A DNA stretch of 53,587 nucleotides from Bacteroidales bacterium (GTDB lineage Bacteria > Bacteroidota > Bacteroidia > Bacteroidales > WCHB1-69). The stretch covers positions 1-53,587 of the forward strand of contig JAGCUN010000022.1 in the NCBI GenBank assembly GCA_017962845.1, given 5' to 3'. The notes under the pieces are model-generated. The model ran no database searches, had not been told where the DNA came from, and saw only the letters and a list, made by a program, of their open reading frames with translations. This document shows, piece after piece, positions 26,746 through 36,795 of the stretch (position 1 is its first letter; each line of letters opens with the position of its first letter). A program made the translations under genes and the position numbers.

Positions 26746-27120
26746 TTATTTGGGGGAGAGTTTGGAGATTTTTTGGCGGCGAAGTCCGTTCAGCATCCCA
26801 CCGATTTGAGAAATCAAGCACTTACATCTTTCCAATTGTTTTTCATTGATATATTTTAAATCATACGAGATAATTAGTTGACAATACACCTCCATTAAAG
26901 ACCCATAAGCGATTTCTATGAAATGTATTTGTTCTTTTAATGATGTTCTACTATTACCTTCCGCAATATTGGAGGGAATTGAGATTACCGCTCTTCGCAG
27001 TTGGTCTCCTAAACCATATTTTTCAAAAGGAGGAAATAAAGATTGAATCTTGTAAACCTCTACAACAAATTTCCGTGATACTTTCCAAACTTCTAGATTT
27101 TCAAAAGAATAAGAATCCAT
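26746..27120 (-). CDS. Four-helix-bundle protein (23S rRNA intervening-sequence protein type)
   Basis: 124 residues. It matches the IVS-type four-helix-bundle family: FENLEVWKVSRKFVVEVYK, LGDQLRRAVISIPSNIAEG and the EQIHFIEIAYGSLMEVYCQL helix. The first members were found inside inserts of 23S rRNA genes; most are free-standing, and their role is unknown. AT-rich relative to its neighbours. It stands alone on the minus strand between two plus-strand secreted-protein genes, with octamer arrays on both sides in opposite orientation. Confidence 0.92.
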   Translation of the reverse strand: MDSYSFENLEVWKVSRKFVVEVYKIQSLFPPFEKYGLGDQLRRAVISIPSNIAEGNSRTSLKEQIHFIEIAYGSLMEVYCQLIISYDLKYINEKQLERCKCLISQIGGMLNGLRRQKISKLSPK

Positions 27121-27151
27121 AAGTAAATAATTTAGAATTTAATTAGTTCCG

Positions 27152-27159
27152 CAAAGATA
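27152..27159 (-). promoter_or_regulatory. -7 box of the four-helix-bundle gene
   Basis: The minus strand reads TATCTTTG, a full TAnnTTTG match, 31 bases before the ATG at 27120. Confidence 0.45.
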
Positions 27160-27213
27160 CTATCAAACCAACCCCATTTTCAACCCTTTTATAAAGAAAT
27201 TCAAAAAAAAATA

Positions 27214-27282
27214 ATCTCCTCACCTTCTCATCTTTTAATCTTTTAATCTTTTAATCTTTTCATCCTTTAATCTAATAATCAA
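27214..27282. repeat. Octamer array (c), inverted relative to (b)
   Basis: On the plus strand it reads CTTTTAATC/CTTTTCATC units, that is GATTAAAA/GATGAAAA on the minus strand. There are about seven units, less regular than (b). It lies between the divergent starts at 27120 and 27297. Confidence 0.85.
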
Positions 27283-27296
27283 AAATCAAATAAATC

Positions 27297-30200
27297 ATGA
27301 AAAAACTTCTTGCTCTTTTCGTTCTGTTTTTTACGGGACTGCTGGTATTTGCCCAAGCTCCGCAGAAAATGAGTTACCAAGCCGTTGTTCGCGATGTCAA
27401 CAATGGGCTGGTAACCAATCATCCCGTATCTGTTCAAGTATCCATCCTGTTGGGGAGTCCCAACGGAGATGCCGTGTACGTGGAAACGCACCAGGTGACC
27501 ACCAACGCCAACGGTCTGATGACCTTGGAGGTGGGCGACGGCTCTGTTATCGCTGGCAGTTTTTCCTCCATCCCGTGGGGTATGGGGTCCTATTTTCTGA
27601 AGACAGAAGTGGATCCCGAAGGTGGTAACAATTACACCATCGAAGGGGTGCAGCAGCTGATGAGCGTGCCCTACGCCCTTTATGCTGAACACGTGGGTGA
27701 CTTGACACAGCTGGATTCTATCATCCAGAACGCGCAGGTTCCTGTGAGTATCTTCGTGAACGATGTGGGATACATCACTCAGGAGGAGGCCTACCAGGTG
27801 CTGACGATTAGCGGTGACACGCTCTTCCTGTCTAATGGCGGCTACGTGCTGCTTCCGCAAGGCGAACAGGGGCCGCAAGGTCCTGCAGGACCGCAGGGCG
27901 AACAGGGTCCGCAAGGCCCCGCCGGTCCGCAAGGCGAACAGGGACCGCAAGGTCCTGCTGGTCCGCAGGGTGAACAGGGGCCGCAGGGCGAGCGCGGTGA
28001 GCAAGGCCCCGCTGGCCAAGATGGCGCTACCGCTCAGGAAGTCGCCCAACTGCTGACCTCCGACACAACGTACATTCAGACACTGCAAGGCCCCGCCGGT
28101 CCGCAGGGTGAACAGGGTCCCCAGGGCGAACGTGGTGAGCAAGGTCCTGCCGGCCAAGATGGCGCTTCCGCCCAGGAAGTTGCCCAGCTGCTGACCTCCG
28201 ACACAACATACATCCAAGCATTGCAAGGCCCCGCCGGTCCGCAGGGTGAACAGGGTCCGCAGGGCGAGCGCGGTGAACAAGGTCCCGCCGGCCAGGATGG
28301 CGCTTCCGCCCAGGAAGTTGCCCAGCTGCTGACCTCCGATCCGACTTATGTTCAGACACTGCAAGGCCCCGCCGGTCCGCAGGGTGAACAGGGACCGCAA
28401 GGTCCTGCTGGTCCGCAGGGCGAACAGGGGCCGCAGGGCGAGCGCGGTGAGCAAGGCCCCGCTGGTCAGGATGGCGCTTCTGCTCAGGAAGTCGCCCAAC
28501 TGCTGACCTCCGACACAACATACATCCAAGCATTGCAAGGCCCCGCCGGTCCGCAAGGTCCGCAGGGTGAACAGGGTCCGCAGGGCGAGCAGGGTGAACC
28601 CGGTATGGGCATCCCACAAGAGCTCTCCATCAATGGTACTGCGTTGACTATTTCCGGCGGTAATACCGTACAGCTGCCGACTATCGGCGGCACCAATGGT
28701 CTCTCCGCATACGAAGTATGGCTCAACAACGGCAACCAAGGTACCGAGGCCGACTTCCTCGCCTCACTGCAGGGCGAGCAAGGTCCGCAGGGCGAACGCG
28801 GCGAACAAGGTCCTCAAGGTCCTCAAGGTGAGCGTGGTGAACAGGGTCCCCAGGGTGAACGCGGTGAGCAGGGTCCTGCTGGTCAAGATGGTGCTTCTGC
28901 TCAAGAAATCGCCCAGCTGCTGACCTCCGATCCGACTTATGTTCAGACACTGCAAGGCCCTGCCGGTCCGCAGGGTGAACAAGGTTTGCAGGGCGAACAG
29001 GGCCCTGCCGGTCCACAGGGTGAACAGGGTTTGCAGGGCGAACAGGGCCCCCAGGGAGAGCGCGGTGCTGACGGTCAGGACGGCGCCTCCGCCTACGACA
29101 TCTGGATTGCACAGGGCAACCAGGGCTCCGAAAACGACTTCCTCGCCTCACTGCAAGGACAGCAGGGTCCGCAGGGTGAACAAGGACCTCAGGGCGAGCG
29201 TGGCGAGCAGGGTCCGCAAGGTGAGCGTGGTGAACAGGGTCCCCAAGGTGAACGTGGTGAGCAGGGGCCTGCCGGACAGGATGGCGCTTCCGCTCAGGAA
29301 GTCGCCCAACTGCTGACCTCCGATCCGACGTACGTTCAGACACTGCAAGGTCCTGCCGGTCCACAGGGTGAACAGGGTTTGCAGGGCGAACAAGGTCCTG
29401 CCGGTCCGCAGGGTGAACAGGGTTTGCAGGGCGAACAAGGTCCTGCCGGTCCGCAGGGTGAACAAGGTTTGCAGGGCGAACAAGGCCCTCAGGGCGAGCG
29501 TGGTGCTGACGGTCAGGACGGCGCTTCCGCCTACGACATCTGGATCGCCCAGGGCAACCAGGGTTCTGAAAACGACTTCCTCGCCTCGCTGCAGGGACAG
29601 CAAGGCCCGCAGGGCGAACAGGGACTTCAGGGCGAGCAAGGACCTCAGGGCGAGCGCGGTGAGCAGGGCTTCAGCCCAACCATTGAAACCCGTCCCGTGG
29701 AAAACGGCACCGAGGTCATCATCATCAACCAAAATGACACGGTAAGATTCACTATCTATAATGGTCAGGGGGCACAACCGGCCGACTATTTGGTTTCACC
29801 GATCGTGGCGACCCGCAGCATCCTGCAAGGCGAAACTGCCGACCAAATCAATTTCACCGGCTACTTGATGTCTGCAGGTAACGACGACACTTTGAGGATC
29901 GGTTTTGAGTGGGGCGCTGACTCTTCCAATCTCGATAATGATTGGCACATCACCTACAACACCGACGCCATCCCGTCGCAGATTTTCGAATACTCGATTT
30001 CCAACTATCCGTCATCTACTATCTGCTATATGCGGGCTTACGCCGAAAATGGTGCCGGCCGCAACAATGGTGAATTGTTGGTGCTGATGACGCCCGAGAA
30101 TGTGACAGTTCCCCAGCCCTGCCCAGGCACTCCGACCGTAACCGACTATGACGGAAACACTTATAATACCATTCAGATTGGCAACCAATGCTGGATGCAG

Positions 30201-33200
30201 GAAGACCTCCGCACCACCCACTACGCCGATGGAGCAGAAATCCTCCATTTCACCTCCTACCAACTTATGAGTGAAAAGGAAGGTTATCCTTATTATTATT
30301 CTGACAATCAAACCTATAACATCCCCACCAATTTACCCACCAACTACGTTCCTGGCAACACTCAACAGGCCGCTACGGGACTGTTCTATTTTGGAGATGC
30401 TGTGGTGAACGGTTCTCACAACCACGGAAGCCAGGCCCTTCAGGGCGTGTGCCCGCAGGGATGGCATGTTCCGACAATGGATGAGTGGGAAGCACTTTTC
30501 GCTTATGTGGGGGATGATTATTACTCAAAACTCTCAGCTGATGGCTCCAACACGACTGGTTTCAATGGAAGCAGAGCTGGAATTTGGGAAAACAATGGAG
30601 CACCCAATGTGGTGTATGCCAATTATTTGTACTATGCAGCTTCAGAAGTGAGTGATTATCAAGGAGATTTATATCAGGCAACGACGCTCAGAGGCGGCTG
30701 CAATTACAGAATAGGTGCGTTGCAGGTACGTTGTATCCAAGGTAATGGTATCACCACGCTGCCGCAGCCAAAGACCGTAGCTGTATATGAAGTGGAGTCC
30801 ACCTCCGCTGGTATGTGGGGTGAGACCTGCACCGACGGTGGCGAGCCGCTCAGCGAATACGGTGTATGCTGGAGCAGCACCAACCAGCTTCCGACCACCT
30901 CCGACAGCACTATGTCGCGCACAACGGGATTTGTGGGCCGTTACCGTCTCCAAGTCAACACTTTGGAGCCGAATACCACCTATTATTTCCGTGCCTACGC
31001 CACCAACGCCAATGGCACTGCCTACGCCGACTCCGTGATCAGTTTCACCACCCCGACGATGATGGCACGTCCCTGTCCGGAAACGCCCACCGTTACCGAC
31101 AACGACGGCAATGTATATAATACCGTGCAAATCGGCAACCAGTGCTGGATGAAGGAGAACCTCCGCACCGCGCATTATGCCAATGGAAACATCATTAACC
31201 AGCATTATGCCGCCACCAACTATCCCCGCTACTACGATCTGCGCACGCCTGCCGACGGCTACCTGTACCCGTTCTCCACGGTGATGAATGGTTTGGCCCC
31301 CACCCGCGAGCCGTTGCAGGGTGTTTGTCCCGAAGGCTGGCACGTTCCCGCCAGATCCGAATACGAAGAATTGATCAACACTTTGGGCGGTCTTGAGGCA
31401 GCACTGCCGCTGCTGAAAGCCAACAGCCGTTGGAGCACTCCCGGCACGGATGCCAGCGGATTCAGCCTGCTGCCTGTCGGCGATTATTCGTATGGCGCTT
31501 TCAATCCTACTGGCTGTATTCTCCAAACTTCAACATTTGCACATAAATATTATGTGACAGACGACAATATTATGGCGATTGGAGAAGGAGGATTGGATGA
31601 GTTTGGCGCTGTGCGTTGCGTCAAGGGGGCAGGTCTCCCCATCGCGCCGACACCCAGAATCGTGTTTGTGGACAGTGTGAAGCACAACAGTGCGGATGTG
31701 GATGGAGAGCTGCTGTATGACGGTGGAGCCACAGTCACCCGCTGGGGTGTTGCCCTCAGCAGCCAAGAGCCGCTCCCGACAGACGAGTACACCTATACGA
31801 ACGACACTACTCTTGGCGGCTTCCTGTTCCACTTGGAGAATCTTGAGCCGAACACCCACTACTATGTGCGTATCTTTGCCACCAATGCTGCCGGCACGTT
31901 CTACAGCGAACGGATGGATTTCACCACGATGGAAGAGCCTGCTGAGCCTGAAATTCCGGCAGCCGGTCCCTGCTCCGAAGCACAATACGTGACCGATATG
32001 GACGGCAACATCTATAATACTGTGAAAATCGGCAACCAGTGCTGGATGAAGGAAAACCTTCGCACCACCCTGTTTGCCGACGGCGTCGCCATCGACCCGG
32101 AAAACAGCAACAATCCTGCCCGCTATGCGGAGCCCACCGGACGGAACGGCTACACCGTGAACCGCTACGGACGATTCTACAACTTTGATGCCGCCACGAA
32201 GATGGCGCCTCGTGGCAACCATGCGGAAGACATGCAAGGTGTTTGTCCGCAGGGCTGGCACTTGCCGAGCCGCAGCGAGTGGGAGACCCTGTTCGCCACC
32301 GCTGCCAACTTGGGTGACGCCGCCGCTGTCCTCACCGAGAATAGCGCATTCTGGACCGATGGTCGCGAACACACCAATACCACCGGCTTCTCCGCACGCC
32401 CGGGCAGCTACTGCTATGCCTCCTACGACACCTTAGGCAACGGCGCTTTCGGTAACGCCTTCTATTTCGCCACAGCCGATTTCGACAGCGAATCCATGGT
32501 GGCTGAAATGTCATACGCGGCCACCTGCATCAACGGGCAGCTCGATTTCACCTCGATGGCCGTCAACAACTACATGCCGGTGCGTTGTATCAAAGGCGAT
32601 GGTGTGACCACTTTTGCTCCTACCCTCGACATCGAATACCGGGGCATCACCACCAGCGAAGCCACCCTGATGGGCAACTATTCCGATAACAATCATTCTA
32701 TTGAAGATTTTGAGCTTTATATGAGCGACAACCCGTTCCAGATGTCGCTGATCACGTGGGGCAGCCCCTACTTGATGAGCGGCCAATGGAACTATTACGC
32801 TTTGCAGAATCTCACCCCCAACACCACCTACTATGTGCAGATGTGTATGGTGTATGATGGTGGTCAACGGCTGTGTGTGGGCGGCGTTTTCACCACCCGA
32901 TCCACTGAGTACGAGCCTTGCTACGATGCGCCGACCGTGACCGACGTGGACGGCAACACCTACAACACGCTGCAGATTGGCAACCAGTGCTGGATGAAGG
33001 AGAACCTGCGCGTGACCCGTTACGCCGATTACACCCCGCTGAGCTTCTCATACGGAACGTTGAATGCTGACTCGACCTATTACTATGATCCCGAGTCGGG
33101 TTCACTGGATACTTGCGGGTATCGTTATAACTGGACGGCTGTGACCCGCGGGGTGGCCTCCAACCAAAACGCCGATTACATGATCAATGTGCAAGGCATC

Positions 33201-33587
33201 TGTCCTAACGGATGGCATGTTCCCGACCATCAAGAATGGGGTGTCCTCATCAATACCATCGGAAGCGATGTGTCCTACGAATATTCATGCAATGGACACA
33301 CGAACTATGTAGCCAAAGCTATGGCCTCTACCACTGGCTGGCCGACTTACAGCGGTAATAACAACAATCAGGCTTGCTTCCCGGGATATGACCAAAGCAC
33401 CAACAATACCACCGGATTTAACGTCTATCCCGCCAATGGCAACAGGTCAATGTTTTGGAATGCTCGACAATACTCCAACGACAACACTAAAGGTTATAGC
33501 TATATACTTCAATACGATATGGCTTATCTAAACCCGTTTAACATGAATAAAAGCACTCCCGCCTACGTGCGATGTGTAAAAGACTAA
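27297..33587 (+). CDS. Giant secreted protein: collagen-like stalk plus four FISUMP modules
   Basis: 2096 residues. Order: signal peptide (1-21); N-terminal domain ([18 protein letters not shown]... to about 135) as found at the start of Bacteroidetes tail-fibre-like and collagen-like proteins; short linker; collagen-like Gly-x-y region (about 185-790) rich in GPQGEQ and GPAGPQ; an Fn3-like domain (about 790-938); then four Fibrobacter-paralogous (FISUMP) domains at about 940-1148, 1258-1444, 1557-1767 and 1873-2096, each with a [20 protein letters not shown] start and QGVCPxGWHVP core, separated by three Fn3-like domains. No T9SS sorting domain is seen at the end. A long surface stalk with a multi-domain head suggests an adhesin-like role, which is inference. 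It has its own terminator. Confidence 0.93.
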   Translation: MKKLLALFVLFFTGLLVFAQAPQKMSYQAVVRDVNNGLVTNHPVSVQVSILLGSPNGDAVYVETHQVTTNANGLMTLEVGDGSVIAGSFSSIPWGMGSYFLKTEVDPEGGNNYTIEGVQQLMSVPYALYAEHVGDLTQLDSIIQNAQVPVSIFVNDVGYITQEEAYQVLTISGDTLFLSNGGYVLLPQGEQGPQGPAGPQGEQGPQGPAGPQGEQGPQGPAGPQGEQGPQGERGEQGPAGQDGATAQEVAQLLTSDTTYIQTLQGPAGPQGEQGPQGERGEQGPAGQDGASAQEVAQLLTSDTTYIQALQGPAGPQGEQGPQGERGEQGPAGQDGASAQEVAQLLTSDPTYVQTLQGPAGPQGEQGPQGPAGPQGEQGPQGERGEQGPAGQDGASAQEVAQLLTSDTTYIQALQGPAGPQGPQGEQGPQGEQGEPGMGIPQELSINGTALTISGGNTVQLPTIGGTNGLSAYEVWLNNGNQGTEADFLASLQGEQGPQGERGEQGPQGPQGERGEQGPQGERGEQGPAGQDGASAQEIAQLLTSDPTYVQTLQGPAGPQGEQGLQGEQGPAGPQGEQGLQGEQGPQGERGADGQDGASAYDIWIAQGNQGSENDFLASLQGQQGPQGEQGPQGERGEQGPQGERGEQGPQGERGEQGPAGQDGASAQEVAQLLTSDPTYVQTLQGPAGPQGEQGLQGEQGPAGPQGEQGLQGEQGPAGPQGEQGLQGEQGPQGERGADGQDGASAYDIWIAQGNQGSENDFLASLQGQQGPQGEQGLQGEQGPQGERGEQGFSPTIETRPVENGTEVIIINQNDTVRFTIYNGQGAQPADYLVSPIVATRSILQGETADQINFTGYLMSAGNDDTLRIGFEWGADSSNLDNDWHITYNTDAIPSQIFEYSISNYPSSTICYMRAYAENGAGRNNGELLVLMTPENVTVPQPCPGTPTVTDYDGNTYNTIQIGNQCWMQEDLRTTHYADGAEILHFTSYQLMSEKEGYPYYYSDNQTYNIPTNLPTNYVPGNTQQAATGLFYFGDAVVNGSHNHGSQALQGVCPQGWHVPTMDEWEALFAYVGDDYYSKLSADGSNTTGFNGSRAGIWENNGAPNVVYANYLYYAASEVSDYQGDLYQATTLRGGCNYRIGALQVRCIQGNGITTLPQPKTVAVYEVESTSAGMWGETCTDGGEPLSEYGVCWSSTNQLPTTSDSTMSRTTGFVGRYRLQVNTLEPNTTYYFRAYATNANGTAYADSVISFTTPTMMARPCPETPTVTDNDGNVYNTVQIGNQCWMKENLRTAHYANGNIINQHYAATNYPRYYDLRTPADGYLYPFSTVMNGLAPTREPLQGVCPEGWHVPARSEYEELINTLGGLEAALPLLKANSRWSTPGTDASGFSLLPVGDYSYGAFNPTGCILQTSTFAHKYYVTDDNIMAIGEGGLDEFGAVRCVKGAGLPIAPTPRIVFVDSVKHNSADVDGELLYDGGATVTRWGVALSSQEPLPTDEYTYTNDTTLGGFLFHLENLEPNTHYYVRIFATNAAGTFYSERMDFTTMEEPAEPEIPAAGPCSEAQYVTDMDGNIYNTVKIGNQCWMKENLRTTLFADGVAIDPENSNNPARYAEPTGRNGYTVNRYGRFYNFDAATKMAPRGNHAEDMQGVCPQGWHLPSRSEWETLFATAANLGDAAAVLTENSAFWTDGREHTNTTGFSARPGSYCYASYDTLGNGAFGNAFYFATADFDSESMVAEMSYAATCINGQLDFTSMAVNNYMPVRCIKGDGVTTFAPTLDIEYRGITTSEATLMGNYSDNNHSIEDFELYMSDNPFQMSLITWGSPYLMSGQWNYYALQNLTPNTTYYVQMCMVYDGGQRLCVGGVFTTRSTEYEPCYDAPTVTDVDGNTYNTLQIGNQCWMKENLRVTRYADYTPLSFSYGTLNADSTYYYDPESGSLDTCGYRYNWTAVTRGVASNQNADYMINVQGICPNGWHVPDHQEWGVLINTIGSDVSYEYSCNGHTNYVAKAMASTTGWPTYSGNNNNQACFPGYDQSTNNTTGFNVYPANGNRSMFWNARQYSNDNTKGYSYILQYDMAYLNPFNMNKSTPAYVRCVKD
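27852..29670 (+). repeat. Collagen-like coding repeats with two inserted cassettes
   Basis: Near-identical DNA segments encode Gly-Pro-Gln-Gly-Glu-Gln triplets. They are interrupted by six copies of an [20 protein letters not shown] cassette and three copies of an [23 protein letters not shown] cassette. Both cassettes keep the reading frame. Confidence 0.9.
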
Positions 33588-33604
33588 GTATTCTGAACCT
33601 GATG

Positions 33605-33646
33605 AATCTTGTCTGCTGGCACCCTGTCAGCGGACAAGATTTTTTT
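33605..33646 (+). terminator. Rho-independent terminator of the collagen/FISUMP gene
   Basis: A 14-bp stem (AATCTTGTCTGCTG/CAGCGGACAAGATT, one G-T wobble) is followed by a T-run, 18 bases after the stop. Confidence 0.92.
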
Positions 33647-33753
33647 AGCCACAGCAACAGTACTGGGATTACCCTGATTATGTCTGGCAGTTCCCGTGGA
33701 TGCTGGGAATAAGATATTTTTTGAGGTTTTGACCACTTTTTTGGTGGTCAGAC

Positions 33754-33785
33754 TTGAAAATGGCTTTGCGATTATAGTATCTTTG
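33754..33785 (+). promoter_or_regulatory. Promoter of yraN
   Basis: TTG (33754-33756), 21 bases, then TATCTTTG (33778-33785), an exact TAnnTTTG. It is 34 bases before the ATG. A GACCAC/GTGGTC hairpin (33731-33749) lies just upstream. Confidence 0.55.
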
Positions 33786-33819
33786 CAGTCCCATTTTTTA
33801 TTTACTAATATTTTCTAAT

Positions 33820-34185
33820 ATGATGACAGAAAAACAGATGACCGGCCAGTCGGGAGAGATGCTGGCCAAGCAGTATTTATTAGACAAGGGTTATACGATT
33901 TTGGAGACGAACTGGCGGTTCGGCCATTTGGAGGTGGATCTTATTGCGTTGAAGGAGGATGTGCTGGTGTTTGTGGAGGTGAAGACGCGGTCGAGCAACA
34001 GTCTCACCGCGCCGGAGACCTCGGTGAATGCGCAGAAGCAGCGCAACATCATCCGTGCAGCCAACAGTTATGTGGTGCGCAACCAGTACACCTACGATGT
34101 GCGGTTTGACATCATCACGGTGGTGACCACTCCGCAGGGGCCGCAGCTGGAGCACATCGCCGATGCCTACAAGCCAAGATGGTGA
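33820..34185 (+). CDS. YraN family (UPF0102) nuclease-fold protein
   Basis: 121 residues. It has the YraN pattern: GEMLAKQYLLDKGYTILETNWRF, then HLEVDLIALKEDVLVFVEVKTR, where the Glu-Asp-Glu-x-Lys set is that of a restriction-endonuclease-like fold, and VRFDIITV. The family is widespread; its role is not settled, though Holliday-junction-resolvase-like proteins are related in fold. Two adjacent ATGs (33820, 33823) could serve as start. It has its own promoter. Confidence 0.92.
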   Translation: MMTEKQMTGQSGEMLAKQYLLDKGYTILETNWRFGHLEVDLIALKEDVLVFVEVKTRSSNSLTAPETSVNAQKQRNIIRAANSYVVRNQYTYDVRFDIITVVTTPQGPQLEHIADAYKPRW

Positions 34186-34227
34186 CCCAGAGAAGTACTG
34201 TGTGACAGCGTTTTTTTGTGGGGAGGT

Positions 34228-34258
34228 TTTGTTTTTACAGAATTTCCATGTAATTTTG
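34228..34258 (+). promoter_or_regulatory. Promoter of the 809-residue T9SS protein
   Basis: TTTG (34228-34231), 19 bases, then TAATTTTG (34251-34258). Both boxes and the spacing fit the Bacteroidetes consensus exactly. Confidence 0.65.
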
Positions 34259-34299
34259 CAGCCATATTTTAACCCCATTATCCATTAAAATCCGTTGCT

Positions 34300-36729
34300 A
34301 TGAGACCTAAAAATTTATTATTCGCAGCATTGACAGCTATTGCAGCGTTCATGTTCAACTTCGCTACTTTGAATGCCCAGTGCCGGTGGACTACCGAAAT
34401 TTATCATCCCAATTCCCTGATTGAAAACCCAGAACCCGTCACCACTTGGGTCGTGGATGCTTATACTGAAGAACTTGTATTTATGGGAGAAGTCATCAAT
34501 TCGGGAAGTGACACGGCATACGGACTCGTAAATTACCGCGTGTATATCACCAATGATGACAACGTACAGTATGAACTCCATCGGGAGACCATAGATCTGT
34601 CGCAGCTTTCGCCCGGTTATTTGGCGCCAGGTGAAGGCATTATGATCAGCTCATACTTTTGGGACAATGGCACCTTTTATATGACTTTGGATGATGTGAG
34701 TCAGATGTTTTTCTTCTATCCATACCAGATCTGCATCGAGGTGTTCGACCCGGAAATCTCCATGTCCACGGCGTGCGACAGGTCCTGCATGACCGTGACA
34801 GACTGCGACGGTAATAGTGATATATATATTGATGCCAATTTTTGTGAAGGACAATCTTACGATTTCTTCGGGCAGCAAATCACACAAGAGGGAACTTATT
34901 TTCATTATGATACTACTGAATATTGTGTTGTCAGGTATATCTTGAATGTCACTTGGGTGTTTCCTAATCCTAATATTATTCTTTCTGGCAATACCTCTTT
35001 TTGTGAGGATGGAAGCACAGTGCTTACGGCTTCTTCTAATATGCTTTACCCAAGATTTGTATGGAGCGATGGCACCACCACCCCCAGTATCGACATCCAT
35101 TCGCCCGGCTTATGGACTGTGACGGTGAGTTATGGGGCTCACAACTGTTCTTCCACCATGAGTGTCAATGTGGAGGAACTGCCGAAACCGGAGATACAGC
35201 TGGTGGGTGATTGGCAGCACTGCGACGGGACTCCTGTGGAACTTTCGCTGCCTATGGATGGCATTGCTCAGGCATTTTGGTCAAATGGTGCGACAGGAGG
35301 TTCGTTTTCGACCAGTCAGAGCGGTCACTATTCGGTGACGGCCGCTGGCGATAACGGTTGCATCAGCAGCGCGGAGTTTGATGTGGTGGTAGGACAGCCT
35401 TCGTCAGCAACATTGACCGTTACGGAAGACTATTACTATACCTTTAACGGGACGGTTTATACTTCCAGTGGCGAATATACTTGCATCATTCCCAATGCAA
35501 CGGGTTGCGACAGTGTGATTACACTTCAGCTGACCATTCTCCACCCCGGATCCGCTACCGTGACCTACGATACCACCTGCGTCGGAAAGCCGTTTACCCA
35601 GTATGGGCTGGACATGGTCTTTGATGAAGCTGGAGATTATGCATTTGGTCTGTCCTCCACGCACGCACTGCAGCTTCATGTTGTGGACTTCCATCCGTCC
35701 ATCATCGCTTCTGAGATCATGGACCCCTGTGAACACAATCCTGTTGTTTTGTCGGTCGATGGCGAGGCGGAGCATTATTCTTGGAATACGGGGCCGCTCA
35801 CCCCCACCCTCACTGTTACCCAACCCGGCTACTATGCGGTGACGGTGAGCAACCAGTATGGCTGTGAGGCTTCTACCGAATACGTGCAGGTGGGTGGTTC
35901 GGCATCTTTGTCAAACTTCCCCGATTTCTGTATGGTTTCTGTCACCCCCGCTGGCTATAGCGTGATGAATTGGACTCCTAACAATGCGAATGCCCGTGCG
36001 TACAACATCTATAGGATGGTGGATGGCGATGGTGTTTACCAGCTGGCGGCCACGGTCGTGGATGAAAATGTCTGGACCGACTATATTATCCATGCCGACC
36101 AACATCACCTTACCTATCGGATCAGTGCGGTGGACGCTTGCGGAGCTGAGAGTGCATGGAGTGATCCCATTTCACCGATGCATCTGTATATTAATCTCAA
36201 CAGTGACAATACCATACATTTGTCATGGACTGAATATCAGGGACATCCGGTCTCTGTTTACAATATCAAGCATCATGTGGTAGTGGATTTATTAGTGGGA
36301 ACCACTACAGAAACATGGTTCGATGTTCCAGCAGACATTGACATCCCCTACGGTGGGTATTACTACATTGAAGCTGTCACCAATTGTGGTTGTACCCTCC
36401 AATATGGTACAGTAACGTTGTCGGAGCCCCGCTCTAACCGCATCGACACTTCTTCTGTGGGTATAGTGGAAAATGTCCCTGCGCAGACTCCTGCTCTCAA
36501 AGTTTACCCCAATCCCACCACTGGCCTGCTCAATGTAAAGGTTATGAGCAATGCTAACGCCTTGATCACTCTGGAGGTCTATGACCTTTACGGTCGTTTG
36601 GTGGAACGGGCAACAGGTGAGAATGACCATTTTCAAATCAATACGACATCTTATTCATCAGGTGTTTACATTATCCGTGCATGGCAGAATGGTGCTTTCT
36701 TAGGGTATGAGAAATTTGTAAAGCGCTAA
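34300..36729 (+). CDS. Large secreted modular protein with T9SS type A sorting domain
   Basis: 809 residues. The signal peptide ends near NAQ (about 27). The mature part is beta-rich: an N-terminal domain of about 150 residues, Ig/PKD-like units with an FVWSDGTTTPSIDIHSPGLW pattern (around 245-300 and again around 475-525), an Fn3-like unit (about 540-630) with WTPNNANARAYNIYR, and a C-terminal sorting domain from LKVYPNPTTGLLNVKV to GVYIIRAWQNG. The large cysteine content suggests disulfides outside the cell. No catalytic motif; ligand unknown. Confidence 0.85.
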   Translation: MRPKNLLFAALTAIAAFMFNFATLNAQCRWTTEIYHPNSLIENPEPVTTWVVDAYTEELVFMGEVINSGSDTAYGLVNYRVYITNDDNVQYELHRETIDLSQLSPGYLAPGEGIMISSYFWDNGTFYMTLDDVSQMFFFYPYQICIEVFDPEISMSTACDRSCMTVTDCDGNSDIYIDANFCEGQSYDFFGQQITQEGTYFHYDTTEYCVVRYILNVTWVFPNPNIILSGNTSFCEDGSTVLTASSNMLYPRFVWSDGTTTPSIDIHSPGLWTVTVSYGAHNCSSTMSVNVEELPKPEIQLVGDWQHCDGTPVELSLPMDGIAQAFWSNGATGGSFSTSQSGHYSVTAAGDNGCISSAEFDVVVGQPSSATLTVTEDYYYTFNGTVYTSSGEYTCIIPNATGCDSVITLQLTILHPGSATVTYDTTCVGKPFTQYGLDMVFDEAGDYAFGLSSTHALQLHVVDFHPSIIASEIMDPCEHNPVVLSVDGEAEHYSWNTGPLTPTLTVTQPGYYAVTVSNQYGCEASTEYVQVGGSASLSNFPDFCMVSVTPAGYSVMNWTPNNANARAYNIYRMVDGDGVYQLAATVVDENVWTDYIIHADQHHLTYRISAVDACGAESAWSDPISPMHLYINLNSDNTIHLSWTEYQGHPVSVYNIKHHVVVDLLVGTTTETWFDVPADIDIPYGGYYYIEAVTNCGCTLQYGTVTLSEPRSNRIDTSSVGIVENVPAQTPALKVYPNPTTGLLNVKVMSNANALITLEVYDLYGRLVERATGENDHFQINTTSYSSGVYIIRAWQNGAFLGYEKFVKR

Positions 36730-36741
36730 TTTTTCGATTCT

Positions 36742-36774
36742 TTGTGCTTTATTGCCAATATTATTGTATCTTTG
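36742..36774 (+). promoter_or_regulatory. Promoter of the 624-residue secreted protein
   Basis: TATCTTTG (36767-36774) matches TAnnTTTG; TTG at 36742-36744 lies 22 bases upstream. The transcript start falls after the longest start codon, so ATG 36796 is favoured. Confidence 0.5.
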
Positions 36775-36795
36775 CCGCACCAATCCTCAGTTACC

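Noticed and set aside
26531..26821. Minus-strand ORF of S/F/H/L repeats across array (b)
   Set aside because: It is only the stop-free complement of the octamer array; no real protein signature.
27279..28739. 486-codon open frame on the minus strand across the collagen region
   Set aside because: It is the complement of Gly-x-y codons; it gives low-complexity L/R/T repeats and no domain. Similar minus frames at 28723-29364 and 29148-29777 are explained the same way.
27852..29670. CRISPR-like direct repeats
   Set aside because: Repeats are in-frame parts of a collagen-like coding region, with no unique spacers and no cas genes.
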